Position numbers and translations under genes: made by a program. Below are positions 33,980-43,660 of a DNA stretch of 64,000 nt, piece by piece. A model generated the notes under the pieces. The model worked only from the letters and a program-made list of their open reading frames with translations. It ran no database searches and was not told where the DNA came from. Positions within the stretch are counted from its first letter, which is position 1. Each line of letters opens with the position of its first letter. Origin of the DNA: Eumeta japonica (taxonomy: Eukaryota; Arthropoda; Insecta; Lepidoptera; Psychidae); contig BGZK01000855.1 of assembly GCA_005406025.1 (NCBI GenBank), positions 186,001 to 250,000 on the forward strand, read 5' to 3'.

Positions 33980-35440
33980 TCCATTGTAATATCTGAAACT
34001 ACACAATGAATCACAGACTATTGTATTATTATATAAATAACCCTAGTATACCATTGAGCCTTTATATTATAATAACGAATGGTGTATCTACGGAAAGAGA
34101 CATGTACCATTGTTGGTTCTCTTATGTCACTCTTCATAATAAGTATCTTTCCTAGTTGTTTTACATTAAACGTGTCTTTTACTGCACCAGGTTCTTCATC
34201 GCTCCTAATTATGAGATCATGTTTGTTGTAATGCGACCAAGTACACGTGGCACATTGACTATCACGTAGGTTGAATCAAAAATTCTTGCTATAAAGAAGT
34301 AATTACCTATTTTCTTTCAATTTACTCAAAGTACATAAATGACGAATAGATCGATAGAGAGTCATTTGATAGAAACTTAGATCTATATAATTCTGAATCT
34401 ATTTTAAGGTTTGAAGTAATATTAAACTTTTATTGTCTGTTTTTGTTATTACTATAGTAATCCGTAGAATGCAAATCATTATTTGGACCGACATCAAAAG
34501 CTTGTATTTTGTGTTATGTAGGCTTAAAAATTTATCACTAAATGATACATTTTTCTATTGCGTCAACTGTTCTTCATTTCGAATTTCAACTTATGGCATT
34601 GAAGATATATTCACATATTAAATGTGTTGTTTGAATTAACCTCAGTCTAGAATTCCAAATGGCATTAAAATGGTATCAAATATTAAATTAACTTAAGATG
34701 CGATCTAGAAGATTCACTTCCAAAATGATTCAAGTTGTGACATGAGCCAATGTGTATTTATGTTCCAAAAGCGATTACGAAAGCTTAAAATTCGGCGCTG
34801 GGTCAGCGTTTACATGCATTGCTTTCGAACTAGGGGTCGTGTTAATAAAGCATACTTGAATGTGACATTCGGTCTTGACAATGGAAGAGCGAGACAGTTA
34901 TATTGTTTCGCTATAGAAAAAGATATGTGTCTTGCTCCCTCGTCATTTCTTGAGATGGCGCGTCATTCGAGTGACGTTTATTAATACGAGCCTAGGAGGT
35001 ATCTGCTTCGATCCTGACTACGAGCGAACTGGCCGATGAGTTTTTAACTTATGTCGAATCACACCACACGTTCGGAGGGCACGTTAAGATATTGGTTCCG
35101 GACGTTATCGCTTTTACGACAACGGTCGTAGGCAGCCCCCGAATCTGGGCGCTAGGCCAGGGGCGGAGAGTTTCGAAGGTCCGTGTCCCTTAATACGAGA
35201 ACGAGAAGCTTGTGCGTGTGTACGTCCCAGCAGCGGTATGATTAAACCTGATACAACATAAAAGTGTAAAACGTTAAAAAAATGCGTCATATGCAATGCA
35301 AATATTTGAAATTAACTCTTGCGAATGTCTTTGTAATACAACGTTAATAGTAAAATATGTGCGTATATGTCTGCTGTTTGAGTTCTTTTGCGGTTTTTTT
35401 CGCAACGAATCTTGTCTCACACAGAAAATCTGAAGAAAGT
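33980..35440. other. unannotated stretch
   Basis: AT-rich to 34700, then mixed. A GC-richer block at 34980-35240 and an open 80-codon plus-strand frame (34742-34984) show no recognisable motif. The hairpin-like words AGCGAGACA/TGTTTCGCT lie near 34888-34912. Confidence 0.35.
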
Positions 35441-35445
35441 CTTTA

Positions 35446-35640
35446 TCATTGTGTGTCTGTTGACTTCCATTTCCTGCATGGGACATCTCGCATGCGTGTA
35501 ACAACGCTCTCCACACGCAATGTTAAACCAAGGTCATGATCTTTACGCACAATATACTTCACATAGACCTTAGTGATTTTGCATAGGGCTAATGCTGCTC
35601 GGTTCAGTTCTTCAATACGCTGCTCTATCAAAGCACTTAC
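35446..35640 (-). other. orphan coding-like segment, unidentified
   Basis: One minus-strand frame gives about 62 residues with a strikingly protein-like make-up: IEQRIEELNRAALALCKITK, then a Lys/Arg-rich segment and LRVESVVTRMRDVPCRKWK, ending at a stop at 35446. The first part would form an amphipathic helix. It does not begin with ATG: a TAA lies nine codons upstream of the helix, near a TACTAAG that could be a splice acceptor. I do not recognise the family. Alternatives are a retrotransposon scrap, a processed pseudogene or chance. Confidence 0.3.
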
Positions 35641-36480
35641 TTAGTACTTGTCTGATTGGACAGTCTGTTCTAAGTCGAGGTATTGGGTGTTCAATAAAAA
35701 ATATTTCTTCTGTTATTGTTTTCAGGTTTATCACCCTACGGTCAAAAGATACCTTCGCACAATCTTTTTATTGTAGATTGTGGGCTCAGTTATTAAGAAC
35801 GTATCTTCGGGACCGATTGGTACGGGCTCCCGACCTCGGCGAATCGACCGACGATTGTAACTTAAGTTATTTTAAGTAATACGCTCCGTGCCTCGGAGAA
35901 CACTAACCAATCGGTCCAGCGTGGGGGACTTAGGTTTAAGCCTGAAATTTCTTCTGCAATAATTTATAATTAATTTAGTCATACAAAGTGAACGGCAGAA
36001 ACGAGGAATTCGGAACTCCTTAGTTGACATTAATATTTAAACGGAAAATCTTCCGAGTGAGAAGAACGCACCGTGATACATAAAGATTTTATTATGTTTT
36101 TATTTCTGATGACAGTAATTTAAAATTTACATTATTTTCGATACAATTCCAGGGGACAACACTACTCTCCCTCCTTGCGTTATATCTCAACAGGGAAAAT
36201 TCTCGCTTCAATACTCGTTATTTCTTAATTCGCTTTATTATGACAATATCGTTTCTTCAGATACATCAGCTAAAAAATTCTTTTCGTTTGCCTCAGAAAA
36301 CTTAACCAGAAACGTCTTTGCTTTACCCTCTTGCGCCGTAAAGGGCCAACTCAACAATGTTTAGCCTTTTTGAATGGGTCCAACTCATTTTAAAATGTCT
36401 ATTGTCGTGGCTAATAGGTAAGGCGCACGTTTTAAAACTCCATAGTTTCCATTACCGGTTATTCCACATTTTATTTCGCC
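35641..36480. other. unannotated stretch
   Basis: A strong plus-strand acceptor-like site (pyrimidine run then TTTTCAG) ends near 35726. It is followed by a moderately GC-rich segment to 35930 whose translation I do not recognise. Confidence 0.3.
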
Positions 36481-36487
36481 TGAATAT

Positions 36488-36633
36488 CATTCTGTTCACT
36501 TAAAACGATTCAGACGATATAGTTGTGACGTTAAAATTACGTCAAGCTGAAAAGAGTTTTCACCACGCGCCCTCGATTGACGTAATTTTGATGTCATAAC
36601 CATATCGACTGGATCGTTGTAAGTTCACAGAAT
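36488..36633. mobile_element. 146-bp imperfect palindrome, MITE-like
   Basis: The left arm (36488-36545; ATTCTGTTCACTTAAAACGA, ATAGTTGTGACG, AAAATTACGTCAA) is inverted at 36577-36633 (TTGACGTAATTTTGATGTCA, CATATCGAC, TTGTAAGTTCACAGAAT). Identity is about 80 percent over 57 bases, with a 31-base centre. No coding content; flanks differ. A fold-back MITE or long hairpin precursor. Confidence 0.65.
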
Positions 36634-37366
36634 TGCTGCACGCGCGTTGAGCATGCGCGTTCTGCTCATTATATTGGTACTGCTAATATTCGCTGCGCCC
36701 GCGGCGTCGTCTGTGTAATGTGTCTTGATGTACTTACTCATAAACTACTACTCATTAAGTAATTTTTTAGTGAAAAAAAAACATTTTATACAATATAAAA
36801 ATATTGTTGTCGGTCGGCAGAATAAATGCAGGTTATTTTATTTAATAGAAGCAATTTTTTTATTTTTCTCTAATGAACATTTTTTTCACTCGACCCTATC
36901 TACATAACAGGAGTGATTCGTAAAGTAATAATAGAGTAGGAATATAAAATTAATTTATGTAACATTATTACATTGTTAACAACAACACAATCATTTTAAA
37001 ATTATTTACATATTGTTTGAAAAACTGTTCGTTTTGAAGAAAAGGTACTACCAACTTTTCAGTATCATTTATATTGGTAAAATTACGTATTTTCAGATTA
37101 TCTCTATTTCTCTTTGCAAAGAGATATTTTCTCAAGGTAAAAGTACTCTAAATATTACCTTGAGAATAATGTACCGCCATACAAATTTTATCACAATTCG
37201 TATTCTTCAAAATTCCAAAAAAATAATGCTTTTTATTCTAAATCAATGACTATTTATACCACTATCAAAAGTAACAAAAACAAAAGGATGTTTCATGTAC
37301 AGACACGGTCTAGTTGCAGTTTTATAATTAGATATAAGTAGATACATTTACTTCATATATTATATA
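36634..37366. other. CpG-rich edge then AT-rich flank of the Helitron
   Basis: 36634-36720 is CpG-rich, with an ACGCGC/GCGCGT inverted pair. The rest is AT-rich and featureless up to the Helitron insertion between A (37366) and the element. Confidence 0.4.
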
Positions 37367-37370
37367 CTAG

Positions 37371-37400
37371 CTGTGCCCGCGACTTCGTCCGCGTAGAAAA
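37371..37400 (-). other. Helitron 3' terminal hairpin
   Basis: On the minus strand CGCGGAC-GAA-GTCGCG forms a 6-bp GC stem with one bulged G and a three-base loop, ending about 10 bases before CTAG. Such hairpins act as the transposition terminator signal in Helitrons. Confidence 0.75.
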
Positions 37401-38199
37401 GTGACTTTGGGCAGCATTTTTGAACATGTTGAAGAGAGACCTAATCTCACTTCTGTTGTCGAGGATACAGCTCCTTCCACTTTTGATAACGAAGCAGGAA
37501 TGGCTAATTGGCCGCGTTGCATACCGAAACCACGAAATATTACTACTTTGGTAGTCACACTGTTTATTACAATACTGATTACAGAATATCGTTGATGCAA
37601 ATGGATTAACGTTCTAAAACGCAGAGAGTTTATCCCAGGCCTAGCTTATCAATATGGTGATTGACAGTCTAGTAAAATCAGCTTCTTTTTATAATGTCAC
37701 AAAACGATTTTGTTCCATAGAATTTGTATGAGATTAGCAGCCTATGAGGTCATAGTCTGTTATAGTCAAATCAGTAAACAATTACACTCTGATTTGTAAT
37801 TAAAAATTGATATTACAATAATAAACTAAACTCATTAAGTTATATAACATAATTTTAAGTGTGTTTTTTATAAAATGAATATTTTAATTAACTGATGACA
37901 CTGTTAACTACCCAGTTGCATTCTCGCACATCTCGATCCAAGATGTGATCCAAAAGTACCTCTCATTTGTTGTGCAGTAATCTTTTATAAATTAAGTTGA
38001 CAACTAATGTCAAATAAATGCAGCCAGCATCTGCCTGCTTGACGTTTTCGTACACATTTATTGCATTGGAACATGTTATTGATAGTTTGGCGCCTAAAAA
38101 TCATAATTAGATTTCTAATTTGCACCTACGCTCCGTCAAATATATCTAGAGAAGAGATTATAAACATTGTCGTTTGGTTATTACAAAAAAAAAACTAAT

Positions 38200-39135
38200 T
38201 TATATTAATGCTTCTCTATACACAATATTACACGTGTTGCCATGTGGGATCAAAGCATACAGTCGGCTAGGATTGCTGACACGTGACAGAGCCACATAAA
38301 GCTGACCGTGCGCAAAACAGCTAATGCTTAGATCCACACCCACTACTTGTAACGTCTGACCTTGGGCTTTATTAATTGTCATTGCGAAACAAAGGCTCAC
38401 TGGAAACTGGACTCGTTTAAAACTGAAAGGAAAATTGTTTGGAATCAGAGGAATCCGAGGAATAAAAACACTATCACCTATGCCGCACCCTGTTAAAATC
38501 TCTGCTTCTATCAGGTTTTGCTGTAAATTGGTCACTTTTAATCTGGTTCCGTTGCAAAGTTTTGGCGGGCTTAAATTTCTGAGGAGTATTATGGGTACGC
38601 CGACTTTTAAATTTATTTTATGAGCTGGTAGTCCAGGAGCACTGAGGGATTCTAAAAATTCTACTGGGTAGCTGGTAGATTCTTCATCTTCCATTACCCT
38701 GTTAATGGAGATATACTCAACGTTATCCCCCGGAACAAAGCTCAAAATTTCAGAGTTTATTGCTGCTGCTTGGTCGTTTCGTGGAGTCAAAATAGCTCTT
38801 TCGCACAGCCAGGAATTTTCGCAAGTAGGTATTTGCGTAGCATTTCCATACACGGATGATATGAGGTCTCGCATTGATGAAACTTTGCAGCATAGGTTTT
38901 CGTTCAGAACAACGTTTCCGTGTTCCTGCGGATACACACCGTTACTGATTTCAAGGAGCAAATCTGAAAACTCTTGAGCATTTTCGTTACCTCCGATTTG
39001 CGCTCGCATATTTATCGTCAAATGCAAAGGTATAATGTATTGCCACAGTCGAGAACTCTTTAGACAGGCCCTAACTTCATCAGCCCTTGTTCCACGTGGT
39101 ATTACCGGAAGAGTCTGACGAAAGTCGCCACAAAA
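38200..39135 (-). CDS. Helitron helicase, C-terminal segment
   Basis: From the shift the frame gives CGDFRQTLPVIPRG (motif III region), then LHLTINMRAQ. The long open part (39027-38200) carries ERAILTPRND, VGVPIILLRNL and NGTRLKVTNL. FAMTINKAQGQTL (motif V) and LYVALSRVSNPSRL (motif VI with the Arg finger) complete it. All standard Pif1-type motifs are present. The protein ends CNIVYREALI, the usual end of Helitron helicases. Confidence 0.85.
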   Translation of the reverse strand, partial: FCGDFRQTLPVIPRGTRADEVRACLKSSRLWQYIIPLHLTINMRAQIGGNENAQEFSDLLLEISNGVYPQEHGNVVLNENLCCKVSSMRDLISSVYGNATQIPTCENSWLCERAILTPRNDQAAAINSEILSFVPGDNVEYISINRVMEDEESTSYPVEFLESLSAPGLPAHKINLKVGVPIILLRNLSPPKLCNGTRLKVTNLQQNLIEAEILTGCGIGDSVFIPRIPLIPNNFPFSFKRVQFPVSLCFAMTINKAQGQTLQVVGVDLSISCFAHGQLYVALSRVSNPSRLYALIPHGNTCNIVYREALI

Positions 39136-40157
39136 AAAAGTATAGTAATGCCACCCATTGTTTGGCCATTTCGCTTGATATCACGCAACGTTCTGTCTAA
39201 TGCTTCAATCGCTTTCCGGTTTGCCATTGTGCACTCATCCCATATAATTAGGCTACAATCACGAAGGACCTTAGCTTTATTGCTGTTTCTAGAAATATTA
39301 CAAACAGGGTTTTCTGTACGGTCTAAGTCGATCGGAATTTTAAACATTGTATGGGCAGTTTTCCCTCCTGGCAACAAAGTGGCTGCTATGCCCGATGAAG
39401 CGACAGCAAGCGCAATTTTACCTTGGCCTCGCACCTTCGCCAAAATCACTTTGGTAAGAAATGTCTTGCCCGTTCCACCGGGAGCATCTAGAAATAGCAT
39501 TTCTCCCAAAGCAGTATCAACGCTGCGACACACCCGATTAAATATTAAACGCTGTTCTTCAGTTAGTCTTGGAACATCAATTTGTACAATTTCAGCCAGA
39601 CCTACTGGATCATAGTTGATTTCCATCGCGTAATCTCTATTAATGCGTTCACCGTCAAATAATGGCTCGGGCATGCCATATTGAGAAATAGGATTACCCC
39701 CAATAGATGTAACTATATCTTGAATAGCCAGCAAACAACGATTCAAGTAACTTTCACGTGTTATGTCACTAATAGGGTGGTCATTATTTAGTTGTGCGTA
39801 CCTGAAAAAGTCCTCGGCTAATTTGTTCTGATACTTATGCCATAATAGTGCAGCATCAGAAAGTGCACAGAACACCAGCATGACTGCAAACAAATTGCGC
39901 AACCGCTGAGGACTTTCGCTAATACTTGCTTCATCCCAAAGCATCATCCCAGTGTTGATCCCCATCCAGTAAGTGACGTGCCCGGCAAGCCGCTTGGTAT
40001 GTAGGGTATATAATATTATCAACCTTTCTGAGCTCGGCAAATGAAGTAGGCCCTCGAACGACATGCAGAAGTAAGCGCAGGTAAAAGCATTCGGAGTTAT
40101 TCTGATGCACCGTGTAAACCCTACCAATAATGTGTTCTTTAAAAATACCTGCTTCAC
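39102..40157 (-). CDS. Helitron helicase, N-terminal (Walker A/B) segment
   Basis: The true homology begins near 39940 (EASISESPQRLRNLFAVML); codons upstream in this frame are a shadow of the previous segment. LTEEQRLIFNRV is the Q-like motif, LDAPGGTGKTFLTKV the Walker A (about 39455-39490), ALAVASSGIAATLLPGG motif Ia, and LIIWDECTM the Walker B DExx block (about 39229-39255). It is a Pif1-family SF1 5'-3' helicase, thought to unwind the element during rolling-circle transfer. It ends in a T8 run near 39138, just before the GDFRQ motif, which is intact in the next frame. Confidence 0.8.
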   Translation of the reverse strand: MKQVFLKNTLLVGFTRCIRITPNAFTCAYFCMSFEGLLHLPSSERLIILYTLHTKRLAGHVTYWMGINTGMMLWDEASISESPQRLRNLFAVMLVFCALSDAALLWHKYQNKLAEDFFRYAQLNNDHPISDITRESYLNRCLLAIQDIVTSIGGNPISQYGMPEPLFDGERINRDYAMEINYDPVGLAEIVQIDVPRLTEEQRLIFNRVCRSVDTALGEMLFLDAPGGTGKTFLTKVILAKVRGQGKIALAVASSGIAATLLPGGKTAHTMFKIPIDLDRTENPVCNISRNSNKAKVLRDCSLIIWDECTMANRKAIEALDRTLRDIKRNGQTMGGITILFFVATFVRLFR

Positions 40158-40760
40158 CTACTACAGCTGTTCCACGTCTCCTGCGGTTAAAAATACCCTG
40201 TTGTTTGTTATAGGTATAAAACGACGGAACTTCGTGGTATAAAAGTGTCTTGGCAAATGCATCTGTTTCGCAAAGATTAAAGAAAGCGAGCAGAGTGGTT
40301 CGCCTCGGGCTTTCTAAACGCTCCGTTACATTTTCAGGGTTAAAATATATCCTTTGTCCACCTTCAAGATGAATGTCAAGATGGATAACTGGTGGATGTC
40401 TTTCATGAATTGGAAAACTTAAAATACGCCAAACTGCCTCAGAAGAGCTAATATATCGACCTGACTGAAACCTCGTAACTTCATCGTTATTATTATTTGT
40501 GAATCCCACTGTTGCTTGGTCACTGCCCTTGTTCACATATTTGCATATATATTTTATAGATTGCACACTGTTACATACTTCTACATTGATGTGAGCTTGA
40601 AAAGTTCTCGATAATACCGGTGAATAAGGCATGACCCATCTGTTATCTAAATCTATTTCCTGACCACGTAACCTTATTTTAGCTGTAAAGCCACCATGTT
40701 GAGGTGATTTTCGACGATACAGTGGATATCCGTTTTCTCCCGATATTGTTTGCTCTGAAG
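39931..40760 (-). CDS. Helitron Rep C-terminal region with the Y2 catalytic tyrosines
   Basis: After a shift near 40750 the frame reads ENGYPLYRR and NRWVMPYSPVL, then SIKYICKYVNKGSD (40560-40520). The two tyrosines four residues apart (YxxxY, 40537-40551) are the strand-transfer residues of Helitron Rep, and both are present. The linker to the helicase follows, including FNLCETDAFAKTLLYHEVP and a RRR-rich stretch. The frame stops at 39931 because of an extra G; DEASISESPQ continues in the next frame. Confidence 0.75.
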
Positions 40761-42095
40761 AGCTCGAGGATATCTTTAGAGCAATGACCTTCTTGCATAC
40801 AGGGAGAATTTCTGTTCAATGTGCCGCATGGTCCGTGTATCATGTGTGTCTTTACAATATCGAATAATATGGGATCTTCGGTCTTATCAGGCAATTCAGC
40901 ACTAATAATAGTATCGATAGCATCAGGTCTAATTTTTCTTCTAGCCACAGTAGTATGTGGGCATGTGGCAACCCCCGGTTTTGCCACTCTACGCTGTACA
41001 TATAACATAGAAATGATCCGAAAAGCTTTCCTTTTGTAATTAAGTTGATCATCAACTTTAGTTTAAGGTGAAAAACTCGGGAAATTATGTCATGTCTATC
41101 ATGAGGCACCTGACCGGGCAAAAGTTCTTGTGAAATTTCATTCCACTTTGGATTAGTAGTGAAAGTGATGAAAAGGTCAGGTCGGCCGTACTTACGGACA
41201 TAGCAAAACGCGTCTTGCGTACGCTCATGCATATAACGTGGACCTCCTATAAAACTTGACGGTAAGATAACTAATCGTCCTACGTTTTCCACGTTGTTAT
41301 CTTGCTGCATTGCATCTCGCAGATGCACGTAATCCTCAGCACGTAAACGTGTCTGGTTAGTGCGTATATAAATTAACCTCTCGGTTTCTATTTTTGCATA
41401 CATGTCCACAATGAATTGGCTGAACAATCCTCGAAATCGTTGCAAATAATTAAAACAATTTCGTCTAATTTGTATCTGGTATGAATAAAACTGTAGGGCT
41501 GATATTTTTTTATTATAATTTGTTATCCTAGTGCTTGGATTAACTTGGTAGCGTCCGGAATTGTAACCATCCTTACCGTGGAAGTATATCAAGGAATACT
41601 GCAGAGCATCATAAGATCGGTGTGTTTCACAAATACGTTGTAAGCGATCATCATGAGAGCGCAGCACAATGTCACGTCTATCACATTCCTGGTCTACTAA
41701 TATTACTGCAACTTCATCTACAACGGGAGCTTTGTACCTTCCACGATGTTCTTCCGCTGGACGTCTATCAGCCTTAATTATAACTTTATAATTGTTATTT
41801 TGACCTTGTGGGATGGAATCAATTGCGGCTTTGAAACTCCTGACATACGGATTTACTTCATGTAACATATTTTGAATTTGAGATATAAGGTTGATATTCA
41901 GTTGAGAAAAGTTATGATGTCGTATATGAGCCTGTTCATTGTAATTTGACACAAAATAAATTTGAAGAAATTTTGGTTCGTTTTGGGAAGCAAAGATCCA
42001 ATAAGGTGATAAACTTGGCCCTGGACCTTAAAAGTGGGCATGAATGGTCCCTCTGTGATTTGTTTGGCCCCAAAAGATGTCATTTGGAATGCACT
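40679..42095 (-). CDS. Helitron Rep (HUH/Y2 nuclease) region, frameshifted
   Basis: Four overlapping frames together give the replication initiator. Frame one (to about 41980) has MTSFGAKQITEGPF and FKVQGQVYHLIGSLLP, the conserved Helitron-like N block. Frame two (41952-40852) has IYFVSNYNEQAHIRHHN, then RPDLFITFTTNPKW and YSVEWQNRGLPHAHILLW, which contains the metal-binding His-x-His (40957-40965). After a shift in an A run, KIRPDAIDT, DPILFDIVKTHMIHGPCG and SPCMQEGHCSK follow (41008-40679 frame). This domain cuts and rejoins one DNA strand at the element ends. Nearby ATGs such as 41952 are internal, not true starts. Confidence 0.75.
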
Positions 42096-42115
42096 ATTAT
42101 ATGAACGGATATTGT

Positions 42116-43150
42116 CTAAAAATGTTTAGATTGAGGATGCTCACCATTTAGTAAAGCTTTTATAAAGTCAGGGAGTTCATGGAAATTTTCAATGAGCACT
42201 TTGCCACCTGAACAGCATATTCCATTTGGTTCTTTTCTCCATTTTAGAGCATGACAAAACTGACAACATATCTCCATGCCTCCTATAGATGCGAATTCAG
42301 AGTAATCAATTCTGGGCAAATACAAATAACCTGACTTCTCTTTGGTCACCCATGGAAGGATATCAATTTCCGCTCCATTTTCTGGGTCTTCTATCGAACT
42401 TGATAACATTCTACTGACTGTATGCTGAAGTCGATCGGCATTTAGTCGTGACTGCCGTTGGTCTACAGTTTCTTCATGCCGTATTTCCCTTACTCGTTCT
42501 CTCTCAGCTAATAAATAATTTTCCTCACTCAGACGGATTAGCTCATAGTTTTCTCTAGTTGTTTGTAATCTTTGTCGATATTCATCTTCACTTTCAAGAA
42601 TTCTGGCATTGTTGTGTCGCTCTCGATCAGCTGTTAATCGAAATTCACGATCTGAACTACTTTCCAACTCTCTAGACAGCAAAGTTCGTACTCTTTGAGA
42701 GTTGAGGCGGGTTTCCCGATCTGTGAAAGTCTCAGACTCACGCGATAGTGCATGAGCTTCACGATCGGCAGTGAGACGTGTTTCCCGTTCTTCAGGAGTC
42801 TCCTGAGATCGGGCATTTGCTGTCCGAATACTCTGAGAGCTGAGGCGGGTTTCCCTATCAGTAAAAGTCTCAGACTCACGTGATAGTGCATGAGCTTCAC
42901 GATCGGTGAACAAACGGGCCTCACGCTGTTCCATGCTCTCCCTAATTCGAGTAGCCTCCGTTTGAGAACGTTGTGAACTCAATCGAGATTCTCGTTGAGC
43001 CGAAGTTTCTGTAGCACGAAGCCTAGCCTGACGTTCCTGAGATGAAGTGAGTCTCGCCTCACGATCTTCTTCAGTTTCCTGTGATCGTACTAACCTCATC
43101 CTTTTAGCATTTCTGCTGTACTGGGAGAGGTTGGATCTTTTTCGAGGCAT
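42116..43150 (-). CDS. Helitron protein, N-terminal segment with REARL repeats and Cys motif
   Basis: A 344-codon open segment from the likely true start. After a basic head come about ten degenerate repeats of 23-24 residues with the core RETRL, spaced by DREAHALSRE-type linkers. Two adjacent repeat pairs (about 42706-42790 and 42845-42920) are nearly identical in DNA, showing recent internal duplication. The composition predicts charged alpha-helix or coiled coil. C-terminal to the repeats, CCQFCHALKW and ICCSGGKV form the Cys-rich motif seen at the front of animal Helitron proteins. The segment ends at a stop created by a one-base loss in a T run; homology (DNIRSYNSAF) continues in the next frame. 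Confidence 0.75.
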   Translation of the reverse strand: MPRKRSNLSQYSRNAKRMRLVRSQETEEDREARLTSSQERQARLRATETSAQRESRLSSQRSQTEATRIRESMEQREARLFTDREAHALSRESETFTDRETRLSSQSIRTANARSQETPEERETRLTADREAHALSRESETFTDRETRLNSQRVRTLLSRELESSSDREFRLTADRERHNNARILESEDEYRQRLQTTRENYELIRLSEENYLLAERERVREIRHEETVDQRQSRLNADRLQHTVSRMLSSSIEDPENGAEIDILPWVTKEKSGYLYLPRIDYSEFASIGGMEICCQFCHALKWRKEPNGICCSGGKVLIENFHELPDFIKALLNGEHPQSKHF

Positions 43151-43605
43151 TCTTACTTACAGATAATTACACCGTTTAATAACTATTAAGACGTGTTAAC
43201 CTAACTTATTAATTTAAAGATAGATTATATATACAAAACAAACGAAATGAGCAATAGATCCGTTTTTTATTTATTACTAACTTACGCTAACAAACACGTA
43301 CTTATTACAAAGGACTTTACTGTAAGTCAACGGATTTACGGAAACTTACAAAATAAAGAAAGTCAAAGAAAAAACTTAACTTATACCATAAAAACTAAGA
43401 AGTAAAAAAATTAAGAAAAATTAACTTAATCAGTTTAACTATTAACACGTATTAATCTAAAACAAACTATCCTATAATACAAAATGCCTAACCTATAACA
43501 AATACACGCAATATGTATTTACAAACCCTAAAATAGAAATAAATTAAAAAATGAAATGTAATTTTATCGAATGCCGTGCGCCTCCAGAATACGTGCGTTC
43601 GCTAC

Positions 43606-43660
43606 GAATAACTGAATGCTTATGGCCGCGGCGCGGCCCTCGGCGCGCTTTATATACCCG
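43606..43660 (-). promoter_or_regulatory. candidate Helitron promoter (TATA box and initiator)
   Basis: In a CpG-rich island (43565-43700) the minus strand has GGGTATATAAAGC (TATATAAA at 43649-43656). About 41 bases on it has TTCAGTT (43610-43615 complement), the arthropod initiator consensus. The spacing is somewhat longer than the usual 30 bases. The reading frame starts about 460 bases downstream, so a long leader or intron would be needed. Confidence 0.4.

Larger units (their letters stand above)
38200..43150 (-). pseudogene. Helitron Rep-helicase transposase, frame broken by about six 1-base indels
   Basis: The single ancestral frame is about 1650 codons, the usual size for animal Helitrons. 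It starts at ATG 43150 (MPRKRSNLSQ) and ends at the stop after IVYREALI near 38200. Domains in order: Arg/Glu-rich repeats (about residues 20-250), Cys motif (about 295-320), Helitron-like N domain, HUH block (about 730), Y2 block (about 870), and Pif1-like helicase (about 1200-1650). Frame changes lie near 42117 (T run), 41982 (A run), 40936 (A run), about 40750, 39940 (extra G) and 39138 (T8 run). Beyond these I see no in-frame stop. The homologous residues resume immediately after each shift. This copy cannot make a full protein as written. Confidence 0.85.

Noticed and set aside
37401..37600. Open frames on both strands in the Helitron 3' region
   Set aside because: No motif, and the region lies between the helicase stop and the terminal hairpin where non-coding DNA is expected.
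38435..38977. Plus-strand open frames of 62-90 codons
   Set aside because: Antisense shadows of the conserved Helitron helicase frame on the minus strand.
39148..39615. 155-codon plus-strand open frame
   Set aside because: Antisense to the Walker A/B region of the helicase; the minus-strand frame has all the motifs.
41952..41954. ATG at 41952 as the start of a separate Rep gene
   Set aside because: Helitron homology continues upstream through two frame changes to the ATG at 43150, so this is an internal methionine-like position and not a true start.
42634..42924. 96-codon minus-strand frame
   Set aside because: An alternative frame of the REARL repeat array, open only because of the repetition.
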